Shown one piece after another: positions 1 to 10,113 of a DNA stretch of 10,165 bases (its first letter is position 1; every line of letters starts with the position of its first letter). Under the pieces are notes generated by a model. It saw nothing but the letters and a program-made list of their open reading frames with translations. It did not search any database and was not told where the DNA came from. The stretch spans positions 1 through 10,165 of the forward strand of contig JBEKNT010000246.1 of NCBI GenBank assembly GCA_049522565.1. The letters run 5' to 3'. This DNA comes from JASHVB01 sp049522565. GTDB taxonomy: Bacteria > Pseudomonadota > Alphaproteobacteria > Acetobacterales > Acetobacteraceae. The position numbers and the translations under genes were made by a program.

Positions 1-2
1 AA

Positions 3-37
3 CCCCCTCCCTCAAGGGGAGGGGGAGTGACTTTTTT
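3..37 (+). terminator. Hairpin plus T-tract, likely rho-independent terminator
   Basis: A perfect 9-bp stem (positions 3-11 with 17-25, a C-rich arm against a G-rich arm) closes a 5-base loop. It is followed after six bases by a run of six T (32-37). This is the usual shape of an intrinsic terminator read on the plus strand, so it probably ends a gene lying left of the window. Hairpins of this C/G/T-rich type also occur as dispersed repeats in GC-rich proteobacteria, so a repeat role cannot be excluded. Confidence 0.5.
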
Positions 38-328
38 GCTCCGTCGAGCGCTTATCCTGACGCTCAAGGGGCGCTGCCCCGGGCCCCTCTTTTGCCGAGC
101 TGACGGCCACGGCAAGCGTCGGATTGACGCTTACAGCGGTCTCCCGGGCGGTTCTCCCGCCAAACCGAAGGCTGCCACATCAAGATCTCGAACGTCGCGG
201 TCGAGCGCATCGGCCTCGCATTGAGGAAGCTGCGTGTGATCGCCAGCCGGTGCGACCGGCTTCGGCAGTGGTGCCGAGGCTATTCGGACTGTCCCGCCGT
301 AACAGCCACGGAACGCAGCACCGCCCGA
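38..328. other. Intergenic stretch without a convincing gene
   Basis: About 290 bases lie between the left terminator and the end of the nitroreductase gene. Open frames exist on both strands, but their translations are arginine- and serine-rich, have no recognisable motif and lack ribosome binding sites. A weak hairpin (AGGGGC at 67-72 with GCCCCT at 83-88) followed by TTTT at 90-93 could be a second terminator. No clear terminator for the minus-strand nitroreductase gene is visible just past its stop. Confidence 0.5.
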
Positions 329-889
329 TCAGCCGACCCAGCGGACCCTGGGTGCGTTGCGGGGAACCGGTGGCGGCGCGGCCTTCGGATGCCCGACGAT
401 GATCGGCGCAACCGGCACGCAGGCGGCAGGAAGGCCAAGCGCCTTCTTTCCCTCCGGCGTGTTGAGGAAACCCTGCGCGAAACCGATCCAGTTGGTGCCC
501 AGGCCGGCAGCGTAGGCGGTGAGCATCAGATTTTCGGCCGCGAGTGCACAGTCCTCGACGATCCATGGACCCTCGGCGATTGCCGAAATCAACACCAGCA
601 CCGGAGCGTGATAGAAAATGTGGAAATTCGGATCGCTGAGCCGCACGCGGAAGTGGTCGGCATGCGGGTTCCCGGCCATGGTCGCGATCATGTGAGACTT
701 TGCGTCACGCGAAATGCGCTCCAGCACGGTCTGGTCGCGCACGACGGTGAATGTCCACGGCTGCTGGTTTACCGCGCTCGGCGCGTTCACCGCGGCGTCG
801 ATCAGTCGGTTGATGGTTGGCTCGTCGACAGCTTGTGCCGTGTAGTCGCGTACCGCCCGACGGCCCATGATCGCTGCGTGGAGATCCAT
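329..889 (-). CDS. Nitroreductase-family FMN oxidoreductase
   Basis: The protein has 186 residues, normal for a compact single-domain nitroreductase. Family members use FMN and NAD(P)H to reduce nitro groups, quinones or enones as cytosolic dimers; the natural substrate here cannot be read from sequence. Visible family features are the N-terminal FMN-phosphate motif with R10, R11 and R14 (RRAVRDY), the APSAVNQQPW segment at 36-45 that lines the flavin, and the GLGTNWIG segment in the C-terminal half. The start at 889 is chosen because AGGAG (898-902, minus strand) sits eight bases ahead of it; an upstream in-frame TTG at 907 would place that site inside the gene. The gene is divergent from the small membrane-protein gene, and an FNR-type box lies about 70 bp upstream, suggesting induction at low oxygen. 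The C-terminal tail is proline-rich, as in many short members. No signal peptide is seen. Confidence 0.9.
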   Translation of the reverse strand: MDLHAAIMGRRAVRDYTAQAVDEPTINRLIDAAVNAPSAVNQQPWTFTVVRDQTVLERISRDAKSHMIATMAGNPHADHFRVRLSDPNFHIFYHAPVLVLISAIAEGPWIVEDCALAAENLMLTAYAAGLGTNWIGFAQGFLNTPEGKKALGLPAACVPVAPIIVGHPKAAPPPVPRNAPRVRWVG

Positions 890-897
890 CGCCCTGC

Positions 898-902
898 TCC
901 TC
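898..902 (-). promoter_or_regulatory. Ribosome binding site of the nitroreductase gene
   Basis: The minus strand reads AGGAG here, eight bases ahead of the ATG at 889. This decides the start in favour of 889 over the TTG at 907. Confidence 0.75.
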
Positions 903-932
903 TGCAAAGCTGCGTCAGCTCGCAGCCGGCCA

Positions 933-971
933 ATAATCCGCCATCGGGTTATGCACCTTGATCCAGATCAA
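933..971 (-). promoter_or_regulatory. Candidate FNR-activated promoter of the nitroreductase gene
   Basis: On the minus strand a GATTAT hexamer (933-938, four of six matches to TATAAT) lies about 29 bp downstream of the centre of the FNR-type box at 958-971. In class II FNR promoters the activator site is centred near -41.5 and replaces the -35 element, with the -10 about 30 bp further on, so the geometry fits. It predicts transcription starting near 923-927 and a leader of roughly 35 bases. There is no good -35 hexamer, as expected for an activator-dependent promoter. Confidence 0.5.
958..971. promoter_or_regulatory. Perfect FNR/ANR/FnrL-type box (TTGAT-N4-ATCAA)
   Basis: The bases TTGATCCAGATCAA match the FNR consensus in all ten specified positions. 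The symmetry extends one base outward on each side (C957, G972). FNR-family regulators (FNR, ANR, FnrL, and the related FixK) bind this sequence when oxygen is low. The box lies 68 bp ahead of the nitroreductase start and over 300 bp from the small gene on the other side, so the nitroreductase is the likelier target. Confidence 0.75.
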
Positions 972-1181
972 GCTCGCGCTGGGGCAGCCAACATTCAGGC
1001 TTGTCATCGAACAAACCTGGCGATGGCCTGCGGCAGAAAGTGTCCCGTACCTATCGGCACCGGCGCGAAGCAAGGTCCGGGGCAATATGGCTCGCCACGT
1101 TGACGCGATGACGAAATGGGCAACGTCGAAATGGCTGCTACCTGGAGTCACCAAAGGTCTCTGCGCCGACGATACAAGCGG

Positions 1182-1195
1182 TTGATTCAAGTCAA
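1182..1195. promoter_or_regulatory. Near-consensus FNR-type box (TTGAT-N4-GTCAA)
   Basis: TTGATTCAAGTCAA differs from the FNR consensus at one of ten specified bases (G for A in the second half-site), and it retains the TTGA-N6-TCAA core used by FixK/FNR proteins. It is centred about 102 bp ahead of the ATG at 1291. If it acted at -41.5, transcription would start near 1230. No good -10 hexamer is obvious at the expected place, so this site is less certain than the one at 958-971. Confidence 0.45.
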
Positions 1196-1290
1196 TGCTT
1201 CCCTGCGGCGAGCAGCCCAGGCTGGCATTGGATCGAGGCGCGGGCGACACCGCGGATTGTCTGAGGCCACACCTTCAGGGGGGCACGCAG

Positions 1291-1440
1291 ATGGACTACT
1301 CGATGGGCGCCGGAATGCTACGAGGATGGGTCATGCTCTGGAATATGGAGCTGACCTGGCTGCTGGCCGGCACGGTGCTGGCCGCAAGCGCGGGTGCGCT
1401 GGTGGAGATCATTGCCGCGATCCGCGGCCGCCGGCGATAG
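1291..1440 (+). CDS. Small single-span membrane protein, function unknown
   Basis: This open frame encodes 49 residues. The first 20 or so are methionine- and glycine-rich (MDYSMGAGM...). They are followed by one hydrophobic helix at about 21-44 (LTWLLAGTVLAASAGALVEI and on) and a basic tail RGRRR, which by the positive-inside rule would lie in the cytoplasm. The start is supported by an AGGGGGG stretch ending about seven bases before the ATG; the frame is also open upstream to about 1195, but without a ribosome site. I do not recognise the family. The FNR-type box at 1182-1195 suggests low-oxygen expression if the gene is real. It could also be a chance frame in GC-rich DNA, since it runs antisense to the extended frame of the permease remnant next door. 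Confidence 0.45.
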   Translation: MDYSMGAGMLRGWVMLWNMELTWLLAGTVLAASAGALVEIIAAIRGRRR

Positions 1441-1454
1441 ATCGCAGAGTCGTC

Positions 1455-1613
1455 CTGCTCGTAGCGGCACGCCTCGATCGGATCGAGGCGCCTCGCCTTG
1501 CGGGCGGGGTAGGGGCCGACGAACTTTCCCACCGTCGCGGAAAACAGCAAGCCGCCGACGATCGTCAGGGATGAAATCGGCGCCAGCCAACGGAAAACGA
1601 TCGGTACCACCTG
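1455..1613 (-). pseudogene. C-terminal remnant of a MacB/FtsX-type ABC transporter permease
   Basis: The minus-strand translation of this stretch contains a hydrophobic segment (LTIVGGLLFSATVGKFVG) followed at once by YPARKARRLDPIEACRYEQ. In MacB-type permeases the last transmembrane helix is followed by a near-invariant YPAxxAARLDPIEALRYE ending, so the match is specific. Only this last helix and tail are present. Upstream on the same strand the frame meets a stop (TGA near 1686), and none of the three frames shows the preceding permease helices, the periplasmic domain or an ATPase. Downstream the frame runs on about 50 residues past the point where the family normally stops. I read this as a decayed fragment. 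A translocated 3' end fused to foreign sequence is the alternative. A functional transporter is excluded by length. Confidence 0.6.
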
Positions 1614-1842
1614 GGACGATCGCCGCTTCGTCGCGCACATGCGGACCAGGTGGTCCGCCGGCATCTCGGCCGGCATCGACCTCGATCAACCGGGACCTCG
1701 GTCGAGCAATCCCCGCACGTCGGGTTGATTTCGCGGCAGGCCGCCCCTTATTCCGCCGATGTCCGCACCTGCGCCAGCCGCCCGTGCGAGCAGTGGCGGC
1801 TTTATCGACGGCCCTGAACGTGCGACAGTGTGCGTCCTGCCC
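1614..1842. other. Non-coding stretch between the permease remnant and lhr
   Basis: Together with the remnant this makes a 400-base gap ahead of the helicase gene. The helicase frame is open upstream of its chosen start, to at least 1759, but that part has no family resemblance. On the minus strand short frames with a few cysteines (INPTCGDCSTEV near 1690-1730) can be read, but they are interrupted and not recognisable. No clear promoter for the helicase was found. Confidence 0.4.
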
Positions 1843-6318
<4,476 letters not shown>

Positions 6319-6332
6319 CTCCGGTCGGCAAT

Positions 6333-6366
6333 CACGACTTTCACCAGCGCGAGCGGCAAAGTCGTG
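6333..6366 (+). terminator. Stem-loop downstream of lhr
   Basis: CACGACTTT (6333-6341) pairs perfectly with AAAGTCGTG (6358-6366) across a 16-base loop, starting 15 bases after the helicase stop. There is no T-tract, so it may be a processing or rho-assisted end, or simply part of the adjoining palindromic repeat, with which it overlaps. Confidence 0.35.
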
Positions 6367-6393
6367 GATAGCGGGCCTTCGCCTGCCATGACG
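6361..6393 (-). repeat. Dispersed intergenic palindromic repeat, degenerate copy
   Basis: The minus strand reads CGTCATGGCAGGCGAAGGCC and continues CGCTATCCACGAC. This has the same frame as the copy near the right end of the window (CGTCATGG, a GC-rich core, then ATC). Such 'CGTCATGGCCGGGC...CCATC' elements are frequent between genes in alphaproteobacteria. Here the inner stem is imperfect, so this is a decayed or variant copy. Confidence 0.4.
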
Positions 6394-6622
6394 ATCGTGG
6401 AGGACGATGGTCCGCCCCGGGTTGAGCTTGTGGGGCATATCGCTGCTATGCTCGGGGTGGCAGGTGCGATCCGCAATGCATGTGTGCCCGAGACCGGTGA
6501 CGACTTTCTCAGCATGTTCGTGGGTTCGGTACAGGCGGATCCGGGGGACCAAAGCCCCCCTTGCGGGCTTCCGGGCAGCGCCCTGATCTTCCTTCGCTCA
6601 CCCGATTGCCGGATCCGCGCCC

Positions 6623-7864
6623 ATGGAAACGCCGCTCAGCCGAAACGGCCTCAACGCATTCAACTTCTTCATCGCCGCGGTGCAGGCGGGGTTCGGTCCG
6701 TTTGTCGCGGTGTGGCTGACCCAGCAGGGTTGGAGCCAGACCGATGTCGGCCTCGCGCTGAGCATCGGATCCGGCGCCGCCCTGCTCGGCCAGTTGCCGG
6801 GCGGGTGGCTGGTCGACGCCGTGCATCACAAGCGGCCGGTGATGACGGTCGCACTGGCCGCCATCGCCGCCGCTGCCCTGTTGCTGGCCTTCATGCCGAT
6901 GCGCTGGCCGGTCCGGATGGCCGAGGTGTTGGACGCACTGGCCGCCTGCGTCATCACCCCGTCTATCGCGGCGATCACGCTACGACTGTGCGGTCATGCC
7001 ACTTACAGCCAACGGTTAGGGGTGAATGCGCGCCACGCGTCGCTGGGCGCGGCTGTGTCCGCGGCTTTGCTTGGCTTGTGCGCCTGGTATTTGTCCGAAC
7101 GCGCGGTTTTCATCATGACCGCCGTCTTGGTGCTGCCGGCACTGGCGGCGCTGTATTCAATTCGCGCCGAGGATGAGGCGGAAGGCGAAGAGCACCACGC
7201 GTTGCTGCATCCGCGCGAGCGGCGCCGGCGCGCGATCCGGCCTCTACAGATCTTCCGCGAACCGGCGCTGCACGTGTTTGCCGTCTGTGCTGTACTGTTC
7301 CACCTGGCCAACGCGGCGATGCTGCCGCTGGCGCTGAACGAGTTGGCGAAGCGCACGCCGACGGCCGGGCTGGTGGTATCGGCCGCCATCATCGTGCCGC
7401 AGATGATTGTCGCCGCGGTGTCGCCCTGGGCGGGGCGGATGGCGCAGGTGCTTGGCCGCCGCCCGGTGCTGCTGGCCGGCTTTGCCGCGTTGCCGGTGCG
7501 CGGCCTGTTGTTCGCCTTGTTGGTCTGGGCCGGGCCGGCGGGGTTGCCGCTGGTCGCGATCCAGGTGCTGGATGGGATCAGCGCCTCGGTGTTCGGCCTG
7601 GCGCTGCCGCTGATCGCTGCCGACACCACGCGACGCACGGGCTATCTCAATTTGGCAATCGGCTCGCTCGGCCTGGCGGCCGGGCTTGGGGCGACCGCCA
7701 GCACGACCCTGGCGGGCGTGGTGACGGACGCGTTCGGCGCACCGGTGGCTTTCATCGGCTTGGCGGCGGCAGGTGCGGCGGCATGGCTGGCGATCCTCCT
7801 GGCAATGCCGGAGACGCGGCCCAAGGAGCATAGCGGCGCTCGCGCAGTGACCGTCGCGGCGTGA
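6623..7864 (+). CDS. Major facilitator superfamily transporter, 12 helices
   Basis: The protein has 413 residues, typical of a 12-helix MFS carrier in the inner membrane. The first helix begins near residue 11 (NAFNFFIAAVQAGFGPFVAVWL). The loop between helices 2 and 3 carries a motif-A-like GGWLVDAVHHKRP at about 60-72, with G61 and D65 in the expected places. A long charged central loop after helix 6, with an acidic stretch (EDEAEGEE) then a basic one (RERRRR), separates the two six-helix halves. In the second half GRMAQVLGRRPVL is a second motif-A-like loop. The substrate cannot be predicted; drug or metabolite efflux by proton antiport is the common role. The start fits the onset of the first helix, but no clear ribosome site precedes it. 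The gene stands alone, with gaps of 304 and 585 bases on its sides. No inactivating change is seen. Confidence 0.9.
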   Translation: METPLSRNGLNAFNFFIAAVQAGFGPFVAVWLTQQGWSQTDVGLALSIGSGAALLGQLPGGWLVDAVHHKRPVMTVALAAIAAAALLLAFMPMRWPVRMAEVLDALAACVITPSIAAITLRLCGHATYSQRLGVNARHASLGAAVSAALLGLCAWYLSERAVFIMTAVLVLPALAALYSIRAEDEAEGEEHHALLHPRERRRRAIRPLQIFREPALHVFAVCAVLFHLANAAMLPLALNELAKRTPTAGLVVSAAIIVPQMIVAAVSPWAGRMAQVLGRRPVLLAGFAALPVRGLLFALLVWAGPAGLPLVAIQVLDGISASVFGLALPLIAADTTRRTGYLNLAIGSLGLAAGLGATASTTLAGVVTDAFGAPVAFIGLAAAGAAAWLAILLAMPETRPKEHSGARAVTVAA

Positions 7865-7871
7865 TGCAGAA

Positions 7872-7917
7872 CACGCGCTGGCGCGGTGCCGCCGGCCGGT
7901 TATGCCGCCGGCGCGTG
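7872..7917 (+). terminator. GC-rich inverted repeats after the MFS gene
   Basis: Two alternative pairings exist just past the transporter stop: CACGCGC (7872-7878) with GCGCGTG (7911-7917), and CGCCGGC (7890-7896) with GCCGGCG (7907-7913). They overlap and so exclude each other in part. No T-tract follows. A terminator role is possible but weakly supported. Confidence 0.3.
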
Positions 7918-8039
7918 AACGAACCGGTTAATCCATCGACCAGCCCGATTGTGCATGGCGACAGATGCGCGGCGTTACGCCCGCGTCGGATGCCGAAGAT
8001 TCGCGTGTCACCGGCAGTCGCTTGAACCTTTCGGGATGA

Positions 8040-8064
8040 CATGCCGACCTTCGAGGTGGGCATG
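8040..8064. repeat. Interrupted 25-base palindrome
   Basis: CATGCC (8040-8045) pairs with GGCATG (8059-8064) and ACCT with AGGT, with one G-G mismatch between the two blocks and a three-base loop. It could be an operator-like site, a small hairpin or an intergenic repeat; nothing in the sequence decides. Confidence 0.4.
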
Positions 8065-8223
8065 CGCGTCACCGCAATCACCGGGATTTGACAGGCAGGA
8101 AGATCGAGCATCGCCGGGCGCGACAAGATAAAGGATGCAATGCGCATCGTGCGAAGCGCGGTTCTGTCCTGCTTCTCTGGCGCGTCGTGGCGCTCGATGT
8201 TGCTCCACGTTCAAATCTTGCCT

Positions 8224-8254
8224 GATCGCCGCGCGCACGATCGCCGCGGCGCAC
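8224..8254 (+). repeat. 15/16-bp direct tandem repeat
   Basis: GATCGCCGCGCGCAC is followed directly by GATCGCCGCGGCGCAC, identical apart from one inserted G. It lies in non-coding sequence 200 bases ahead of the ThDP-enzyme gene. Confidence 0.55.
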
Positions 8255-8342
8255 GCTGTTGCACCTGCCCACCCACGGCCAGCGCGCGATGCAAACCCCC
8301 ATCCCTGGAGGTCCACCGGACCGGACGCTTCACGCGCAACAA

Positions 8343-8408
8343 GACCCGGCCAAACCACGGGCTGGCCACACAGCCAGCCACACAGGTTGCCACGCGGGAA
8401 GCCGGGTC
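8343..8408 (+). promoter_or_regulatory. Nested stem-loop in the leader of the ThDP-enzyme gene
   Basis: An outer perfect 8-bp stem (GACCCGGC at 8343-8350 with GCCGGGTC at 8401-8408) encloses an inner perfect 7-bp stem (GGCTGGC at 8360-8366 with GCCAGCC at 8373-8379, loop CACACA). The structure ends about 27 bases before the ribosome binding site. It could be a cis-acting RNA element if transcription starts upstream. High G+C makes chance pairing likelier, so this is tentative. Confidence 0.35.
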
Positions 8409-8434
8409 CTACCCTGCGCGCCAATATCCACTCG

Positions 8435-8441
8435 AGGGGAG
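8435..8441 (+). promoter_or_regulatory. Ribosome binding site of the ThDP-enzyme gene
   Basis: AGGGGAG lies eight bases before the ATG at 8450. It fixes the start there, since the longer open frame from 8135 has no such site. Confidence 0.7.
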
Positions 8442-8449
8442 CAGGACAG

Positions 8450-10075
8450 ATGAAGGTTGGTGACGCGGTTGCGGAAATCATGCGACGCGAGGGGATCGAG
8501 ATCCTCTGCGGCTATCCTGTCAACCACCTGCTGGAATACGCCGCCAAGGCGGATATTCGTCCGATCATCGTCCGCCAGGAGCGCATCGGCCTGCACATGG
8601 CCGACGCCATTTCCCGCGTGACATCCGGCAAAAAGATCGGCGCCTTCTGCATGCAGCACGGTCCCGGGACCGAGAATGCGTATGGCGGCATTGCCCAGGC
8701 GTACAGCGAATCCGTACCCGTGCTGGTGATCCCGCAGGGCTATCCGCGCCGCATCGCCCATATCGATCCGAACTACAGCGCGGTGCGCGAGATGCGCGGC
8801 GTCGCCAAGACTGCCGAGCCTGTCTTCGTCCCGGCGGAATTGTCTAATGTCATGCGCCGCGCCTTCAGCAATCTGCGCAACGGTCGCGGTGGACCGTGTA
8901 TCGTGGAAATTCCGACCGACATCTGGAACGAAGAGATCGGCGACCTGGATTACACGCCGGTTGGCGTCTACAAGTTCGGTCCCGACCCGGCGGATGTGCG
9001 CAAGGCTGCGGCGGAGATCCTGTTGGCCAAGCGTCCGGTGATCTATGCCGGCACCGGCGTGCAGTGGGCCGAAGCCTGGCCGCAACTGCGCGCATTTGCC
9101 GAATTGCTCGGGGCTCCCGTCACCACCAGCCTGGGCGGCAAGAGTTCGTTCCCGGAGAACCATCCGCTGTCGCTCGGCTCGGGCGGCAACGCGGTGCCCA
9201 AGCCGGTGCATCATTTCGTGCAGAATGCCGATCTGATCATCGGCATCGGCTGTTCGTTCACCGAGACCAACTTCGGCATCAAGTTCCCCAAGGGCAAGAA
9301 GATCATCCACGCCACGCTGGACCCGAACCATATCAACAAGGACGTGGTCGCCACCGTCGGCCTGGTGGGTGACGCGAAGCTGACGCTGGAGGCGCTGATT
9401 GGCGAGCTGAAGCATAGCATCAAGTCGAATCGCGACACCAAGGACGTGGTGACCGAGATCACCAAGGTGCGCGAGGAATGGATGGAGCAATGGCGGCCGC
9501 TGCTGAATTCGAATGAGGCGCCGATCAGCCCGTATCGGGTGATCTGGGAGCTGATGGCCGGGACCGACCCGACGAACACCATCATCACGCATGACGCCGG
9601 CAGCCCGCGCGACCAGATCTCGCCGTTCTGGGTCTCCACCGAGCCGATGTCGTATATCGGCTGGGGCAAGACGACTCAGCTCGGCATGGGGCTTGGCCTG
9701 GCGATGGGCGCCAAGCTGGTGCATCCGGAGAAGACCTGCATCAATTTCTGGGGCGATGCGGCGATCGGCTTCACCGGCATGGATTTCGAGACCGCGGTGC
9801 GTGAGCGCATCCCCATCCTGTCCTGCCTGATGAACAACTTCTCCATGGCGATCGAGCTGAAGGTGATGCCGATCTCGACCGACAAGTACCGGTCCACCGA
9901 CATCTCCGGCAACTACGCCGACATGGCGAAGGCGTTCGGCGGCTATGGGGAACGCGTGACGGATCCGAACCAGATCAAGGCGGCGATCCAGCGCGGGATT
10001 GAGCAAACCAAGGCTGGCAAGCCGGCGCTGCTGGAGTTCATCACCGCGAAGGAGACGCGGGTTTCGAAGTTCTGA
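8450..10075 (+). CDS. Thiamine-diphosphate-dependent enzyme, acetolactate-synthase-like
   Basis: The 541-residue protein has the three-domain plan of acetolactate synthase, benzoylformate decarboxylase and related enzymes. The N-terminal domain carries the cofactor-activating glutamate E44 (RQERIGLHMAD) and the HGPGTENAYGGIAQAY segment (G71-P72-G73). The central domain includes KRPVIYAGTGVQ and an IIHATLDPNHINK strand typical of the family. The C-terminal domain carries the ThDP/Mg motif, here GDA at 435-437 with NN at 462-463, exactly 24 residues between; the usual third residue is G. Such enzymes cleave or join C-C bonds next to a carbonyl, as in 2-oxo-acid decarboxylation or carboligation. 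The substrate is not identifiable, and no small regulatory subunit gene is adjacent, which argues against a biosynthetic acetolactate synthase. The start is set by the ribosome site at 8435-8441 and the family-like MKVGDAVAEIMRREGIE beginning. Neither neighbour within the window points to a pathway. Confidence 0.9.
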   Translation: MKVGDAVAEIMRREGIEILCGYPVNHLLEYAAKADIRPIIVRQERIGLHMADAISRVTSGKKIGAFCMQHGPGTENAYGGIAQAYSESVPVLVIPQGYPRRIAHIDPNYSAVREMRGVAKTAEPVFVPAELSNVMRRAFSNLRNGRGGPCIVEIPTDIWNEEIGDLDYTPVGVYKFGPDPADVRKAAAEILLAKRPVIYAGTGVQWAEAWPQLRAFAELLGAPVTTSLGGKSSFPENHPLSLGSGGNAVPKPVHHFVQNADLIIGIGCSFTETNFGIKFPKGKKIIHATLDPNHINKDVVATVGLVGDAKLTLEALIGELKHSIKSNRDTKDVVTEITKVREEWMEQWRPLLNSNEAPISPYRVIWELMAGTDPTNTIITHDAGSPRDQISPFWVSTEPMSYIGWGKTTQLGMGLGLAMGAKLVHPEKTCINFWGDAAIGFTGMDFETAVRERIPILSCLMNNFSMAIELKVMPISTDKYRSTDISGNYADMAKAFGGYGERVTDPNQIKAAIQRGIEQTKAGKPALLEFITAKETRVSKF

Positions 10076-10082
10076 TGTGAGT

Positions 10083-10104
10083 GTGGCGGGCGAACGCCCG
10101 CCAC
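10083..10104 (+). terminator. Strong hairpin after the ThDP-enzyme gene
   Basis: Starting seven bases after the stop codon, GTGGCGGGC (10083-10091) pairs perfectly with GCCCGCCAC (10096-10104) around a GAAC tetraloop. The position and strength suit a transcript end, but no T-run follows, so it may instead protect the 3' end or work with Rho. Confidence 0.5.
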
Positions 10105-10113
10105 CCGTCGAAA

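Larger units (their letters stand above)
890..1290. other. Divergent intergenic region with two FNR-type boxes
   Basis: This 400-base gap separates the nitroreductase gene (minus) from the small membrane-protein gene (plus). It holds the two FNR-type boxes and the candidate promoter listed separately. The remainder, mainly 975-1180, shows no convincing gene: the short open frames on both strands lack motifs, ribosome binding sites or family resemblance. Confidence 0.55.
6319..6622. other. Intergenic stretch between lhr and the MFS gene
   Basis: This gap of 304 bases holds the stem-loop at 6333-6366 and a palindromic repeat at 6361-6393. It also has a G5/C5 hairpin (GGGGG at 6543-6547 with the C-run at 6555-6560) without a T-tract, and two copies of the palindrome CGGATCCG about 72 bp apart (near 6538 and 6610). 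Open frames across it have no ribosome site or family resemblance. I see no clear promoter for the transporter. Confidence 0.45.
7865..8449. other. 585-base intergenic region with multiple repeats
   Basis: No gene is supported here. The reading frame of the downstream enzyme is open back to about 8135, but that part is Arg/Cys/Pro-rich and resembles no ThDP enzyme. Minus-strand frames likewise lack motifs and ribosome sites. The stretch holds inverted repeats at 7872-7917 and 8040-8064, a tandem repeat at 8224-8254 and a nested stem structure at 8343-8408. A perfect -35-like TTGACA (8088-8093) has no -10 partner at the right distance. There is no sign of the CTGAGA core of a thiamine-pyrophosphate riboswitch. 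Confidence 0.5.

Noticed and set aside
204..270. Plus-strand segment LRKLRVIASRCDRL, faintly like the C-terminal part of IS5-type transposases
   Set aside because: Only about a dozen residues look similar, the following residues do not fit in any frame, and there are no terminal inverted repeats. Too weak to call.
1471..1489. 19-base palindrome GCCTCGATC-G-GATCGAGGC
   Set aside because: It falls in the codons for the conserved LDPIEA motif of the permease remnant, where such symmetry arises from coding; no regulatory role is needed.
8088..8116. TTGACA as a sigma-70 -35 element for the ThDP-enzyme gene
   Set aside because: The hexamer 17 bases downstream (TCGCCG) is nothing like a -10, and the nearest AT-rich hexamer is too far away.
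7752..8147. Minus-strand open frame of 131 codons across the MFS end and the gap
   Set aside because: Half of it is antisense to the transporter; there is no ribosome site, and the remaining translation has no recognisable domain.
8200..8225. tRNA T-loop-like GTTCAAATC
   Set aside because: The flanking bases do not form a T-stem and no acceptor or anticodon arm can be built.
8135..8449. N-terminal extension of the ThDP-enzyme frame
   Set aside because: The extension does not resemble the family, and a ribosome site supports the start at 8450.
8330..10006. Long minus-strand open frame (558 codons) opposite the ThDP-enzyme gene
   Set aside because: The plus strand encodes a clear ThDP enzyme; the antisense translation has no recognisable features.
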